From: Trichoderma breve
Lineage: Eukaryota > Ascomycota > Sordariomycetes > Hypocreales > Hypocreaceae
Direction: 5' to 3'
NCBI RefSeq assembly: GCF_028502605.1
Contig: NW_026611593.1
Location: 1,550,001 to 1,614,000, forward strand
DNA: 64,000 bases
Within the stretch, counting starts at the first letter, position 1. Each line of letters opens with the position of its first letter. Below, piece by piece: positions 42,401 through 54,138 of the stretch. A model generated the notes under the pieces. The model was given only the letters and a program-made list of their open reading frames with translations, made no database searches and was not told where the DNA came from. Both the position numbers and the translations under genes were made by a program.

Positions 42401-44241
42401 TAGTGTACAGTGCTGTAGCAGCAGCATCTTAGAGACATGGAGTTGCAAATCTCAAGCCCCCTCCTCCCCCCTGTGCATCATGTAGGACCGTGACAATGTG
42501 CTGTGCTGTGCTGTCTTGATGCATGTCAAATCCGGCCAATGCCACTTGTTCCTCTCGATCCACACATAGGGCTGGACAACCAAGACGAGGTTGGGAGATG
42601 CATCTTTACGGGCTTGACTCATCCCCTGCCGCCAACCAAACGCAGATCGAATCGCCTCCGGCCAATGACTACGCCCGGCAACAGCATCACGGTATCAGGA
42701 CGTCTGCTTCAGGTATTGGCCGCTGCCCGTCACAAGCGCTGCCGGTGCTCTGCTGTCCCATGTCCATGTCGGCATAATACATTGGACGTACATGTACATG
42801 TAATGCATACAGGCCCAAGAGTATGCGAGAAACAGGCCATCATTTGCTCCCCCTCTCGTTCTTCTTCGGTCTGTCCGTTCCGCTTAGCATGCCCAAGCCA
42901 CACATGATCCAAAAATCTGCCGGGAATGGTCGTAATAGCGCATGTAGTCCGTATCCGTTGACTTTTCTTCTTTTGCTCTTCCGGCCAATCACGCAGCTTC
43001 ATATCGAGCAGCCTGCCAAGGCACCCAAATTCTAAGCACCATCCCCCCCGTACTTGCTCTCACGGGCAGTATGACATACAGCAAGATTGGGTCGTTTGGA
43101 AAGCGGGGGATGGAGACTTGGGTCAAAATCCGGCTGCCTTGACAAGCTTTTGCAGGGGAGCGCGGCCCCTTTGGCTCGAGTTTGCGGCTCTGCGCAGTCG
43201 ATTTTGGGTCTTTTGCAGCTCCCGCTTGTCCGTTCTAACGCCAACTTGTGGGCTTGCGTTGGCTGGTGATGCAATCCTTGGTGTTTTTTTCTTTTCTTGC
43301 TATTTACTAGCACTTTACTCCATACTCTATTTGCTGCTCCGTAGTACTTTTCCGTGTTTAGCCTACCTAGCCGAGGAGCGGCAACGTCAACATTGACGAA
43401 ATCTGGCGCGCAAGGGGTTGCGCGTACTATCCCAGTCCGTGCGACTCCATTCCTCAGGCAGTCGAATTAAATTCTGGAAATAGCATCAGTTCTGGTAACC
43501 ATATTCACACGCCCCCTTTCTACGCAAGGCACCGAAATTATTTCCAGGCAGCTTCAAAACTCCCTGAACATTTGCGATACGAGAAATGAAACTATTCAAA
43601 GCTGAAACTAAAGTTTTTTTTTTGTTTCGTGTTCATAGCGGAGCTGAAGCGTCATGTTGTGATGCGCCCTGGTCGCTGACGATCTGGCTAACCTACACGT
43701 ACCCTTGGCTATCTAGATCGATGGTTATACCTCATGACCAACCTCTATTTTCGGCCGTAAAGGGTTTAACTGAACAAGGATAAGCCTTGTAGATATTCTT
43801 GTGCACCGACTGTTATCAATTTTGAAATGCTCAAGTAAAATGGCCTCAAGAATTTGGCTGTTTGACGAACAGATTCTGTGCGGCTTACAAAGGTTCAAAA
43901 CACCATGTATGCATTTTGTACTGTTCAGCTATTGTTCTTACACCCAAATAATGATGGCTGCACTCATCGCCCTGTTCACACCAACAAACAGTTGAGTCTT
44001 CTACGTTGTAGTTGGAATTCAAATTCACCTTCAGCTTCTCAAGATGTTCATTCCACCCTAGTCGCATCACCATGCTGTTCAACTTGAACATACCTATCTG
44101 AACATACCTATCTGAACATGCTTCCTTTACAGACAATTGTAGATATAAGACCACCTTTCATTCTGATATTCTGTAACCATGTGATCACCCGGTAACGACT
44201 CAACATATCCAAAAGTCTCTTTGGAACTGTCAGAGCCACAT
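39450..44241. other. Very long intergenic region upstream of ace1, 4.8 kb
   Basis: The first 1 kb is purine-rich on the plus strand, so CT-rich on the ace1 strand, as in a long fungal 5' leader. Open frames at 39678-40529 (minus), 41460-41966 (minus), 41670-42185 (plus) and others have low-complexity translations and no splice-linked continuation, so I do not call them. A perfect 14-bp palindrome TACATGTACATGTA lies at 42789-42802. An unannotated non-coding RNA cannot be excluded. Confidence 0.5.
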
Positions 44242-45381
44242 ATGCCTCTATTCAATCGATCTCGGTCTTCTAGTGAACCCCTGGTCCGACGTATCTCAAC
44301 CAGCCTCCGCCGCAGACTATCCACCACCATGACTGGCCAACGATCTTCATCTACACCGGCTGAAACTCCGGGTAACGATACATCTTCTACATCAGCAACT
44401 CACTCCCAAGAAGAGCTAAGTTCAGACGCCACGCCCCTGGAAGCATCTCCCATCTTCAACTCCAATGACGCTTACACTGAGATCATTGAATGGGCATCAT
44501 ATCCACGTGCCATAGAGCTTCATGACAATCCCATCGATGATGATATCTTGCTCCCACCAGAATGTCGCTCTCCATCCCCGCCATCTCCATCTCAGCCCTC
44601 ACCAGCATTCACCTTCTCGGTCCTCGACTCCCCTCCTACCCCTTCTTCCCCGATAACTAGTGCCCCTCAACTCATCTACCCAGTATTCACCTACATGCCC
44701 ATCGAAGAGAGACTTCAAAGACGCCAGGAGTGCGAATTCCACCTCCAACGTTTCAAACATGGCCTCGCCGAAGACCCCTTTGGTGAATGGGCCGACCTTG
44801 CTAACAACTTATACGGCGGCAATATCCCTCCTGAATTTTACCTCACCTCCGCCCCCTTCGACCTCCACTCCCTGCGCGGCCGCGTCCGCCTGCGCTACAT
44901 CCGCACAGCTTTCTGCATGCCCATCGACTCCACAAGCTACCAAATTGAATCTTTCCTCAGCCGCAACCCGTCTCTAGTCCGATATCTCCTTTGCAACACC
45001 GTGCCTGATCCGGATCATGCTTACCTGTACCAGAAACATGTGAATAACTCTGCAAGTCGGCAACACAATAGGACTGTGTTGCGCGCTATCAAGCAGCTGA
45101 ACTGGATAAATGAGACGGTCGACTGGATGGCAGAAGCGGCCAGGTCAGAAGATGAGGGGGCTTTATCTGAATTGCACAAGGTGAGAGAAACCGAGATACT
45201 GCCTACGGTGTGGAAGAAGATGCAGGAGATGGAGGAGAGGAAGGAGAAGTGGAAGGAGATGCCAATGGAGAAGTTACACGTGCGGGCTGTCCAAAAGATG
45301 CGAAAGAATCGTCCAAATAGCCTGCTTAGAAACGTCGTGACGTCCCAAGAGGTCGTGAAGAGTCGCTGTAGGTTTATGTAG
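44242..45381 (+). CDS. Uncharacterised protein with disordered N-terminus and charged C-terminal helix
   Basis: Intronless, 379 residues from the first ATG in frame (44242, MPLFNRSRSSS). Residues 1-145 are Ser/Pro/Thr-rich and start with a basic Ser/Arg stretch (RRISTSLRRRLS), likely disordered and phosphorylated. Residues 145-260 look folded, with aromatic-rich segments such as PLEEFYLTSAPFDL-like sequence around 195-210 and RLRYIRTAFCMPID. The C-terminal quarter is a charged, probably helical region (KKMQEMEERKEKWKEM) ending with basic RKNRPN. No known domain recognised. Confidence 0.65.
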   Translation: MPLFNRSRSSSEPLVRRISTSLRRRLSTTMTGQRSSSTPAETPGNDTSSTSATHSQEELSSDATPLEASPIFNSNDAYTEIIEWASYPRAIELHDNPIDDDILLPPECRSPSPPSPSQPSPAFTFSVLDSPPTPSSPITSAPQLIYPVFTYMPIEERLQRRQECEFHLQRFKHGLAEDPFGEWADLANNLYGGNIPPEFYLTSAPFDLHSLRGRVRLRYIRTAFCMPIDSTSYQIESFLSRNPSLVRYLLCNTVPDPDHAYLYQKHVNNSASRQHNRTVLRAIKQLNWINETVDWMAEAARSEDEGALSELHKVRETEILPTVWKKMQEMEERKEKWKEMPMEKLHVRAVQKMRKNRPNSLLRNVVTSQEVVKSRCRFM

Positions 45382-45566
45382 GGACCAAGGGGATAAGTGC
45401 TACATCTAGAACATTGACAAACAAACAATTTCAGATTAAGACACATAATATGCGTTCAATTATAGATAGTATATGATTTGTTATTCGCTAAAAACAATAA
45501 TAAAAAAGGACTAGTTGCCCATACTGATATTCTATTTCTCCTTGAAACCCGTCAGCCCAACAACCC

Positions 45567-46915
45567 TCAAACATGAGCCCACCCATTCTCAACCAAGACC
45601 TGCATCTCGTTAATCAAACAAAACTCCCCAGGCTCCCGATTCCCACTCTTCTCCTTCTCCCACCGCCCCACCCTCGAGCTCACCACCCACCTGTCAAAGC
45701 TCCATAGCGTCCATCTCCTGATCCTATTCACCCACAGGCCGGTGAAAATATCCCAGCTAGACACCCAAGACTTGGCCGGGGGGTGAGTCGCAACGTAGGC
45801 AGGGTAGTTATAGCCGACCCTGACCCGCGGGTTGAGATACACGCCTTTGGTCTTGGACAGCGGGTTGTCGGCGTGGATGAGGCAGCATTCCGAGCCTTCG
45901 AGGTGGTGAGCGGCGAGGGAGTCGGGGACAGCGCGGAAGCGAAGCTTCGTTGACGACACAAAGGGCTCGGCAGGCATAACAACTAGTAGATGATTAGTTT
46001 CCCGAGACATCTAATAAAAAATCACACCAACCTATGCCATTCCAGCAGCTGGTGACGGGAACTGCGTCCATATGGTTCACCAGAGCGTTTCTCGAGTCCC
46101 TAGCCTCAAAGTACGGCCAAGTCTGCATGTTGTGCGCCCTTCCCTCAATGTCGCGCAGAGCAAAAGTATCGTAATACAACGGCGGCTTCGAAAAGTCCAG
46201 AGAGCAGGCTGCAGCGTAGTTTCCGTGATTGGTATCCAGCAACGTCAACACGTCCTCGACCTATCCACAAGTTTAGCCCATGTCATCTTCGCCTCCACCC
46301 TCATATAATTACCGTAAACACCACGTCGTTTAGAAACAACACCTTGTCGAAGGTGATTCCCTTCTTGCTCAGCTCAACCAGGTCCTGTATCGTCTTATTC
46401 CTCAGCTTCGCCAGATAGGGAATCCTTCTCAGTTCCCTCTTCCCCCGCGCTGTGTCAATCCACCCTTCCCCTCTATCCTTCTCCGCCTTGGATATCTCAT
46501 CGTAGTGCGTCGTATCCGATACCTCGACCCGCCTCGGCACGTTTCTCTTTTCGAGCTCGCTGTCCAATTCTCGGAGCGCCTCCTTGCTATCGTCCCAGCT
46601 GCCGCTCTCGAAAACACTCACAAACACATTGTCCGCGCCGAAAGTCTCCGTAAGCTGAATCACCGCATCGTTCCAATATTCTTTCAGCACCTTTGCGTTG
46701 TTCCAGTGCATGCTCGCAATGTATATCCTCTCGCGTGGTCGCGCAGCCCCGCGGCCGCTGCGCAGGAGGTGTTCTCGGTCACCATGGACGATTTTGTTGT
46801 GGATTCGGAGTATATCGAGGAAATTGATCATGAGTAGGAGAAACAGCACTATTCTTGTCGTTCGCCAGCGAATCAATCGACGGAGATACAGCCTGTTGGC
46901 TTCTGAGAGCAGCAT
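45567..46915 (-). CDS. GT69/CAP59-type mannosyltransferase-like glycosyltransferase
   Basis: Three exons: 46915-46313, 46260-46032, 45982-45567, giving 415 residues. A single hydrophobic segment at about 20-36 (TRIVLFLLLMINFLDIL) after a basic N-terminus predicts a type II Golgi membrane protein. Family motifs are ERIYIASMHWNN, VLFLNDVVFTVEDVL (DxD-like acidic site region), AACSLDFSKPPLYYDTFALRD, SCWNGIVVMPAEPF across a splice, CCLIHADNP and NPRVRVGYNYPAY. This set is typical of the CAP59/CMT1 family (alpha-1,3-mannosyltransferases first known from Cryptococcus capsule synthesis). In moulds the acceptor is not settled; cell-wall or glycoprotein mannan is likely. Confidence 0.9.
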
Positions 46916-47518
46916 CGTTGCCTGCAGACGTGCTGATCAAAGGCGAAAGAACGACACGCACATGCACGAGTTCAGATGCTCGCTAATACAATGAAACAAT
47001 GGCAATTGTGCCAGCCCATCGCGCCAATTCAGAGGCGCGACGCGGCGATTGGTTTGTCTCGACTTGCAGCTTGACAAGCTTCCCTTGATAAGGATGATAT
47101 GCAGCTGTGATGGTTGCGAGCTCCAGTAAGCGGGATACTTGCGGTAGCTTACGTAACAAAAGGGTGAACAGAACATCTACAGAGTTCTATACAACGACGG
47201 ATATCTATTACTCGAGCTGATGTAAACGGAAATGGATTTGTCTAAAAAAAAGTACTTGGATTATTCTTATTTAATAAGACGCGAAATACTGCGTCTTGTT
47301 TTCTTCTTTACCAACTCCATGCTCCTCCCTAACCTCCCCCATTTATTGTACACAGTCAAGCATATCGCATCATATAACAAACCCCCTTTCACATGACTTT
47401 TACTACAACAGTCCACAACATCTCACAGGGATCATTCTCCGTTTGACATCAATTTGTCTCAACCTAAAATAACCCTCCTTCTTCATCACCATGGCTAGCC
47501 CTTTAGAGCTGTACCCTT
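46916..47518. other. Intergenic region
   Basis: Promoter of the GT69 gene and 3' flank of the O-mannosyltransferase gene. No gene seen. Confidence 0.6.
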
Positions 47519-49962
47519 TTATTTGGCAAAGTGAAGGTCATATCCAAGCCACTTTCTCCGGTTAACTTCGTCGACAGTCAGGCCGGGGTAACCATATGTC
47601 AAAGGCAGGAAGAAGAACCAGCTGGCAGCCGCGACGGCGAGAATCACAAAACAAGCAATCCAGGCGCCGGCCATGCTCTTGCCAGCAAATCGCTCACGAG
47701 CTGTAATATGTCTCTTAGGGCCGGAAGCTTTGCCTTTAGAGGGCTCCTCATCTGCTGGATCTGTGTTAAAGATGAATTCGACAAGGGATCCCGTGACCAG
47801 GCAAGACGCCAAATGAGCGGGAAGGTAGTGATGGAGGAAGAGCTGACGTCCCATAAGGTAGAATGGGAAGTAATGAGTAGCCCAAGCCAGCCAGAAGAAG
47901 CCGGTGGAGTTGTACAACCTGGAACGGGTGCCTTTGATCAAGAGTTAGCGCAACGACTCGTGGCTATTGATAACGAGAGAGAAGAGTATAAACACTTACG
48001 GTGGTCCAGGGCATCGATGCCTCGACGCAGAGAGACTTGGTCTGCTCCAATAATACCGGCAAACACAGCCAAAAGACCGCTGGCAAGCCACCAGCCAATG
48101 GGGTTGCCAACAAAGTAGATTTGCTGACGCGTATCATTCTGTGTCCAGAAGCTCACACCTCGGAGAAGGAACGGCCAGTGGTAAGGCTGACTGGCGTACG
48201 GGTGACTGCTGGTGAGCTTGCTGTTGTGGTAAAACATGGACCTCTGCAGCTCAAACCACTTGCGGAGGAACGGCAGCGACTTAACCTTGCGCTGCTCCTT
48301 CTGGCGACGGGAGTGGTCTTCGGGCAGCGACGGGATGTCTTCAGCAATCCACACGTTGGAGCTGGGAGTGATTTGCTTGTTGCCGTTGACTTCCTGCTGT
48401 CTGTAGGCCCACTCGGGAAGAGGGTTGGTGTGAGTCCACATAGCAACCTTGCTGGGGAAGTGAATGAGCTTAAAGTGGCTGGCAACAGTCTTGAAGTCCT
48501 GGTTGGGCTTGCCTCCCTCAATTCGAATCTCAAAAAGAGTGTCGTTTTGGCGATCACCATATGCTTCTTCAGCGGACACAGCGGTGAATTCCTGGTTGGT
48601 GGGGTAGTACGGAGAAGCAACATCGTGGGAGAGCAGAATCTTGTCCGTGACGATGTGTCGAAGTCGAACCAACTCTTGGTTCCTTACAATGCGGCCGAGC
48701 TTCTGATCGTTGCTGGCAGGGATGATTTGCCAGTAGTTGTTTGTGTCGTTGTGGGGATAGCCAGTGACTTGTTGGCCTTGGCTGGAAATACGACCATCAT
48801 CATATCGCAGAGGGTAGGTATCGGGGTGGCTGTGAAGGTACGCCTTGGTCTCCTTGTGTCTGATGGTAATGGTATCATAGTACTGGATATCAACAGCGCT
48901 TGCCAGCATGACATTGTCGCTCAAAGTCTCTTGGAACTCTGGAGACATGAAATCGTCGCCGGGACCAGATCGAGTCAAGACAGCAAAATGCACCTGGAAC
49001 CAGAAAAGGTAGAACAGGAAGGGCAAGATAATCAGGCCGATGGCGCGGGCTGCAAAGTGCTTTCCAAACAGCTGAAGGCTGATGGGTCCATTGGGCCGCT
49101 TGATATCCAAAAGCTCCCACAGATCAATGATGACAGCAGAGCCAATGGTGACGAAGGCGAAGAGACCAACGTACTTGGTCGAGATATCGCAAGACAGCGC
49201 GAAACCAGTCAGGATGAGCCACTTCCACCACTTCCTGCTGAACGCCTCGTGTCGCAGCTTGTAAAACTTGATGTAGAACAAGAGACTGCAGGCCATGGCG
49301 AGCACCAGCGTAGCGTCAAGGAGAATGAGACGAGTCTGGCCAATGTGCGCATTGTCCAAAAGGATCAGTCCGGCAGCGACGAGGCAAGCAGGTACACTAT
49401 AGCCCGATTCCCACATGATCAAATACGTGACAGACACAGTCAATGCGCCAAGGAAGGCGGGCAAGGCTCGGAACGCGACATAGGGCACCTTGTTGGCAAT
49501 GTAGGAGTCGCCGATGTTTTCGAAGTGGAAGTGGCCGTCATATCCAACCGCCCAGCCAACAAAGGCAAAGAGCAGCTTGGCAAAAGGGGGGTGGACATCG
49601 AAAAAGTAGGTTCGCTCAAGGTAGTAGGAGGCAAACTATGAGAGCAGTCAGCTGTGTGCCGTTGAGATGAACTATATCAACACGACATCCCCTACCTTTC
49701 CAAAGTGGACTTCGTCAAAGACAACCTCGTCGGGGTGGCTGATTCCCCAGAATCGAGTGACGAAGCCGAGAATGGTCACCAGAGTCAGAGCAAGCTTGTG
49801 CTCAGTTTCACCCCTCTGAATGTTCTGGCGCGAGGAAGCTGCCGCCTTGGACAGCTTGTCGAGCTCGACCTCGGGGGCAAAGGTAGATTCGGAAACGGGC
49901 TGCTTGGACGCAACGTTCCGCTGCCGCAAGCTAGGCGGCTGCGGCGTTGGAGATCGAGCCAT
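47519..49962 (-). CDS. pmt1: Protein O-mannosyltransferase (PMT family)
   Basis: Transfers mannose from dolichyl-phosphate-mannose to Ser/Thr of proteins in the ER lumen, the first step of O-glycosylation. Three exons: 49962-49696, 49635-48000, 47931-47519, giving 771 residues. The ATG at 49962 starts MARSPTPQPPSLRQRN. The catalytic acidic motif VVFDEVHFGK (80-89) ends exon 1, followed by FFDVHPPFAKLL. Many membrane segments flank a central lumenal MIR region (about 310-510) with HSHPDTYPLRYDDG, GYPHNDTNNYWQI and FKLIHFPSKVAMWTH. After the MIR part come WPFLLRG, several membrane segments and HYFPFYLMGRQLFLHHYLPA. The N-terminus matches what I remember of T. reesei pmt1. The subfamily (PMT1 or PMT4 type) was not resolved by eye. 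Confidence 0.93.
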
Positions 49963-51569
49963 GGCTCTAGGAGGCTTCACAGAGAGCAATTAGCAATTCT
50001 GCATCATGGCCAGAAGTTGGAAACATTCAAGTCTCCATGCTGGGGAGCTAGGGCCTGTGCAACTGGGATGCATGTCTCGGCAACACAGCGGATGGGAACT
50101 GGAACTTACAACAATGCAAAGGTGGCCTCACGCCGGATTGAAGAGAATTGAAGGGTTGAAAAATGAGTCAAAGAGAGAAGAGAATGGAAGAGGAAAAAAA
50201 GAGACTCGCGATGCGTCGTGCAGCGGAGTCCCGAGTACGATGATTGAGCCTCCCGTAAGTTGGATTGGCCCAAGAGCTGAGGCGAACGTGTCTTTGTTCC
50301 CTCGACTCGAGGCTGGAGCCACTAAGCTGCAGGGGTCAGCCACGCCACTAAATCTTTAGCAGTGCCTCGTTTTTTTTGAGCCACCTGGCAGTATTGATTT
50401 TTAGCAGATTAAAGTATCTGGATGGAGAGATGCGTGTTGGCTACATTGAGATGCATGCACTCGGTATTTATTTATTCATTGCATTTTTGCTGTAACGGTT
50501 AATAGTAAATAGCCGCCAAAATGCATCTTATCTTTGAATATGGTGCACATCCATTTGCATCTTTCTCAGCCCTTTGTCTTTCTCTCCATCACATGCCGGG
50601 TCTACGGGAGCTATTAATACACTGCACTGTCCTTTATTACCCACTCCGGATTTGGTATTGCGACGCCGCAAAGGGGGAGCTCCAGCCGTTGGCCCTATGA
50701 ATGATGGATCAAGATGACGCGCCAGCTCGACACCCCTGAGACACTTCCGCTATTGGCAGTTAGGAGCCGGTAGCGTGAATTGCAATTTGCATTGGGATTC
50801 ATCAAAGTGAAACCAACTCAATCATGGCTCTCTCTGCCTCTCTGTCTGTTATTGACCAGGCTGTGCCCCTGGCTTGCTTATACTTTGCTTTGGGCGAGTT
50901 GATGAAGCTGATTCTTCTTGCCTGCCTACTAGGTAGGTACCTATGTACAGTATGAGCCTGTCATGAGTGGAGTGAACGTCGAAACCAAGATGCATACCTG
51001 TAAGCCAACATGTAAGAAAACACAATTACGTATCTTGGAATCCGAGGTTATATACCTAGGTTGGTATTTCTACAATCCTCAATGATTGATAGATAAAGAG
51101 TTCTTCGTGTGTTGGACCCTTAAAGTGAGAACAGAATGTCACTGCTAGGCAATTGATGAACATCTGCCCATTGTGAAGAGAGACTACATACCAGCATGTA
51201 CTCAAACACGACTTGATGTAATGCCCAAAACGTCCAATATGCGCCCTACAAGCCCATAGCGCGCGCCCTACAGCAACAATTTCATGCCATCCATAGTAAA
51301 CCATTGGTAAGATGCCCACCGCGCCTCTTCTTTTTACCTCGCTGGGCCGGTAAAAACCGCCACAGCAAGCCAGAGGCGGGGGAGCGAAAGCTTCCGGCCT
51401 TCGGAGGGGCGGCCCCGGCCCAAGCTCAGCAAGCTTTCCTACTAAATAACACTCATAAAAACAACGAAACAAAACTTGAACCAATTCTTCTTGTAACATC
51501 ACTCTTCCCCCAACAATCCAGCCGGAAATTCAAAACTTCTCTCCTAACAGAAGCCTGTAGGTTGCCCAA
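49963..51569. other. Intergenic region, 1.6 kb
   Basis: Divergent promoters of the O-mannosyltransferase (minus) and the RidA-type gene (plus). Contains a CTAGGTAGGTACCTA stretch near 50930-50945, a motif scattered in fungal intergenic DNA. Open frames at 51056-51621 have no support. Confidence 0.5.
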
Positions 51570-52270
51570 ATGTCGCTGTCAATCTCTCGCAGCCTTGCCC
51601 GGCCCTTTGCTAGAAGCCTAGCTGCGGCTCCTCCTCCAGCCTTGTTCGCTGCTGCAAGACCCAAGTTTACACTCGTCACAGCTTTTGCCAGATCAAAGTC
51701 CACAATGGCCGGCCAGACCATCGTCTACACCAAGGATGCTCCCTTCCGTGAGTTCAAATCCACCGTCAGCATGATTCAATTGCTTTGAACTAACCATTGA
51801 CACAATGCAGCCCTGGGCCCTTACGTAAGTTCTCATATACAGATATAAAATGAACAACCTCATCTCATGAGTAATGAAACCTAGTCCCAAGCCATCAAGA
51901 CCCCCACGGCCATCTACTGCTCAGGCCAGATCCCTCTCACCGCCGAGGGCACCCTGATTGAGGGCACTATTGCTGAAAAGACCAAGAAGTGCTGCGAAAA
52001 CCTCGATGCTGTCCTCAAGGAGGCCGGCTCTTCCATCTCCAAGGTCGTCAAGACTACCATCTTCATCTCCGACATGGCTCACTTTGCCGTAAGTCGCTGC
52101 TATCGATACCTATTAAAGTTGAAACGCCCCATCTCATTGCTCATTGTCTATAGGAAATGAACGGAGAATACGAAAAGTTCTTCTCTCATAAGCCCGCACG
52201 AAGCTGCGTTGCTGTCAAGACGCTTCCCAAGAACGTCGACGTTGAGATCGAGGCCATTGCCCTGCCATAG
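51570..52270 (+). CDS. RidA/Mmf1-type 2-iminobutanoate/2-iminopropanoate deaminase
   Basis: Removes reactive enamine/imine intermediates made by PLP enzymes, protecting branched-chain amino-acid metabolism. Four exons: 51570-51747, 51811-51824 (14 nt only), 51885-52088, 52154-52270, giving 170 residues. Residues 1-45 ([20 protein letters not shown]...) are Arg/Ser/Ala-rich without acidic residues, a mitochondrial presequence. A second ATG at 51705 in the context CACAATGGCC starts a 125-residue form ([13 protein letters not shown]), the usual size of the cytosolic protein. Core motifs are [29 protein letters not shown] and [13 protein letters not shown], where the conserved Arg binds the substrate carboxylate, ending VEIEAIALP. 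One gene may serve both compartments, unlike yeast HMF1/MMF1. Confidence 0.93.
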
Positions 52271-52475
52271 AGGTCTGTAGAGGGAATAGTGTAAAAGTTT
52301 GATATATAAATATTCTTACACGCTATTACAATACAATGAGTTAAATACACCTGCGCCAGTTCTTTATATCTTGTCATGGAGCTCTAGTAGGCAGTAACCG
52401 CTACAACCACCCATTGGTACTAGACAGCTATTGTACAAAGAAGACGTATCATGTAACCCCTAGCCATCATTGACT

Positions 52476-53701
52476 CTAAGCGTTCCAAACCACCACTCGT
52501 CCATCAACACCGCTCGCTAAAAGTGATTGTTAGCAATCCAGTTGCTATTGGGTATCGAGAGAGAAGGAGAAAGTTAGTGTTACTTACAGCTAAACTTGGT
52601 AACTCTGCCGCCAGACACCTCATAGGGTCTAATGGTGGAAACTGTGTTCTGGTGAATCGTCTTCAGTTGCGTGTCATCCTTGACTTTTCCCTTGAGATCC
52701 ATCTGCCTGAACATGTTCAAGGCAGACTCCTCGCGCTGCTCACCGTGGCCGGCACTGCCCTTGGACTCGACAGTTCCAACAAGCTGCCAGCCCCCCTCGC
52801 CTCCTTGGAAGCGGAACGCCTCGCAATCGTATCCGGCGGCGATGATCTCATCTTCAGCCTTCCAGATCAAGCTCTTGAAGGGAAGAAGCTGGGTGGGAAC
52901 GCTCAAAACGGCTCTAGGGGGCTGCTCTGGACCACTGGGGTAGACAACCGTGATGCTGCTATCGTGGGCAGCAAACGCAAGGGCGTTTCCGCTAGGAGAA
53001 AAGGACACGGAGTGGACCCAACCGGCAGAGTTGTTCAGATATTCTCCGCAGACGGTGTTGAAAGGCAATCGCTCGCCCCAGACACCAGGCTCGGGACGCT
53101 CGTCGACACCCTTGACAAAGGCAGAGAACACTCGGGCATGAGCATCGGTAGAGCCAGCAGCCAGGAGTACGGAGTTGGGGTGCCAGGCAACGCTGGTGAT
53201 GGTGCTGCGAATCGGCTTCTTCAGGTGCTTCGAAACCCACCAGTCGTTTTCTTCCTCAAAGTAGCAGACGGCAATCACGCGGTCGCCGGAGCCTACGGCA
53301 AACTTGGTCTCGGAAGGCGACCATCGAACAAACGTAGCAGCGCGGCTGATTCGAAGAAGGACAAGGGTGGGCTTGTATCCGGTAGGAGAGGGCTCCCAGA
53401 CCAGCGCATTTCGATCTGCGAAGTATCAGTCAGGAGGAGCTCAAAGGAGGCCGGAAAGGAGACACAACGAGGACGAACCCTGAGAGCAAGACACAATGCG
53501 GCCACTGTTTGGGGCAATGTCGACACTGGTGACGGTCTTGTCGTGGCCCTTAAGCACATCCTTCAGCTTAAAGGCATTTCCAGCTTTGCCGTACAGCTCG
53601 ACGGTTGAGTCGCGAGCAACGGCAAGAGTTGCGTGGTCGGCCGAGAAGGAATGGTCGGCAATGGGGTTGTGGAACAGGTGGTGAACTTCGGGAGCAGCCA
53701 T
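52476..53701 (-). CDS. ARC40: Arp2/3 complex subunit ARPC1 (p41, Arc40), WD40
   Basis: Beta-propeller subunit of the Arp2/3 complex, which makes branched actin at endocytic patches. Three exons: 53701-53479, 53415-52588, 52516-52476, giving 363 residues, close to the usual 370-380. The last exon has 41 nt. WD-type blades are seen as HDKTVTSVDIAPNSGRIVS, DRNALVWE, FVRWSPSETKFAVGS, STITSVAWHPNSVLLAAGS and HSVSFSPSGNALAFAA, with the final GVDGRVVVWNA closing the propeller. IAVCYFEEENDWWVSKHLKK is a typical ARPC1 segment. The gene converges with the RidA-type gene (205-bp gap) and diverges from the spliceosomal RRM gene. Confidence 0.95.
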
Positions 53702-54138
53702 TGTGTCGATAGGAGTAGCTCTCTACTATCGCAGACGAAGAGGTAGAAACTGGTGTTGATTGGGGGAAGAGGATTTGCTTGTATGAGTTGGAGAGGTCGA
53801 GGTTGTAGTAACAGCGACGAGATGGCGGGGTGACGTTGCTGCTGCGAGTACGTACATGGAGCCCCTAGCTGTAAGCAAGTGGCAGCTAAAGTCGAGGTAC
53901 CTGGTACTTGCACTTGTAGCGACGGGGAAGCTTGGGCCACTCGTCGCTCGCAAGACCAGCGGCCTAGGAACCAAAAAAACTCCACGCTCAAATCAATCAG
54001 TTCAATCACCAATACATACGACGACACGGCATATTTCCGACACGACAACGAGTCACGAGGACGCTGTTCTACATCTCGAGACGAAGAGCCTCTGTATTAC
54101 CCTCTTTAAGAAGCACTTGGATCCTCCTGAACTGCACA
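53702..54138. promoter_or_regulatory. Shared divergent promoter region, ARPC1 and U1A/U2B''-type gene
   Basis: 437 bp separate the two ATGs of head-to-head housekeeping genes. No TATA box is evident. The ARPC1 leader is CT-rich on its own strand. Co-regulation is possible but not shown. Confidence 0.4.

Noticed and set aside
48001..49641. 546-codon open frame antisense to the O-mannosyltransferase gene
   Set aside because: It lies fully within the PMT coding exon, is low in motifs, and arises from third-position C/G bias of the real gene.
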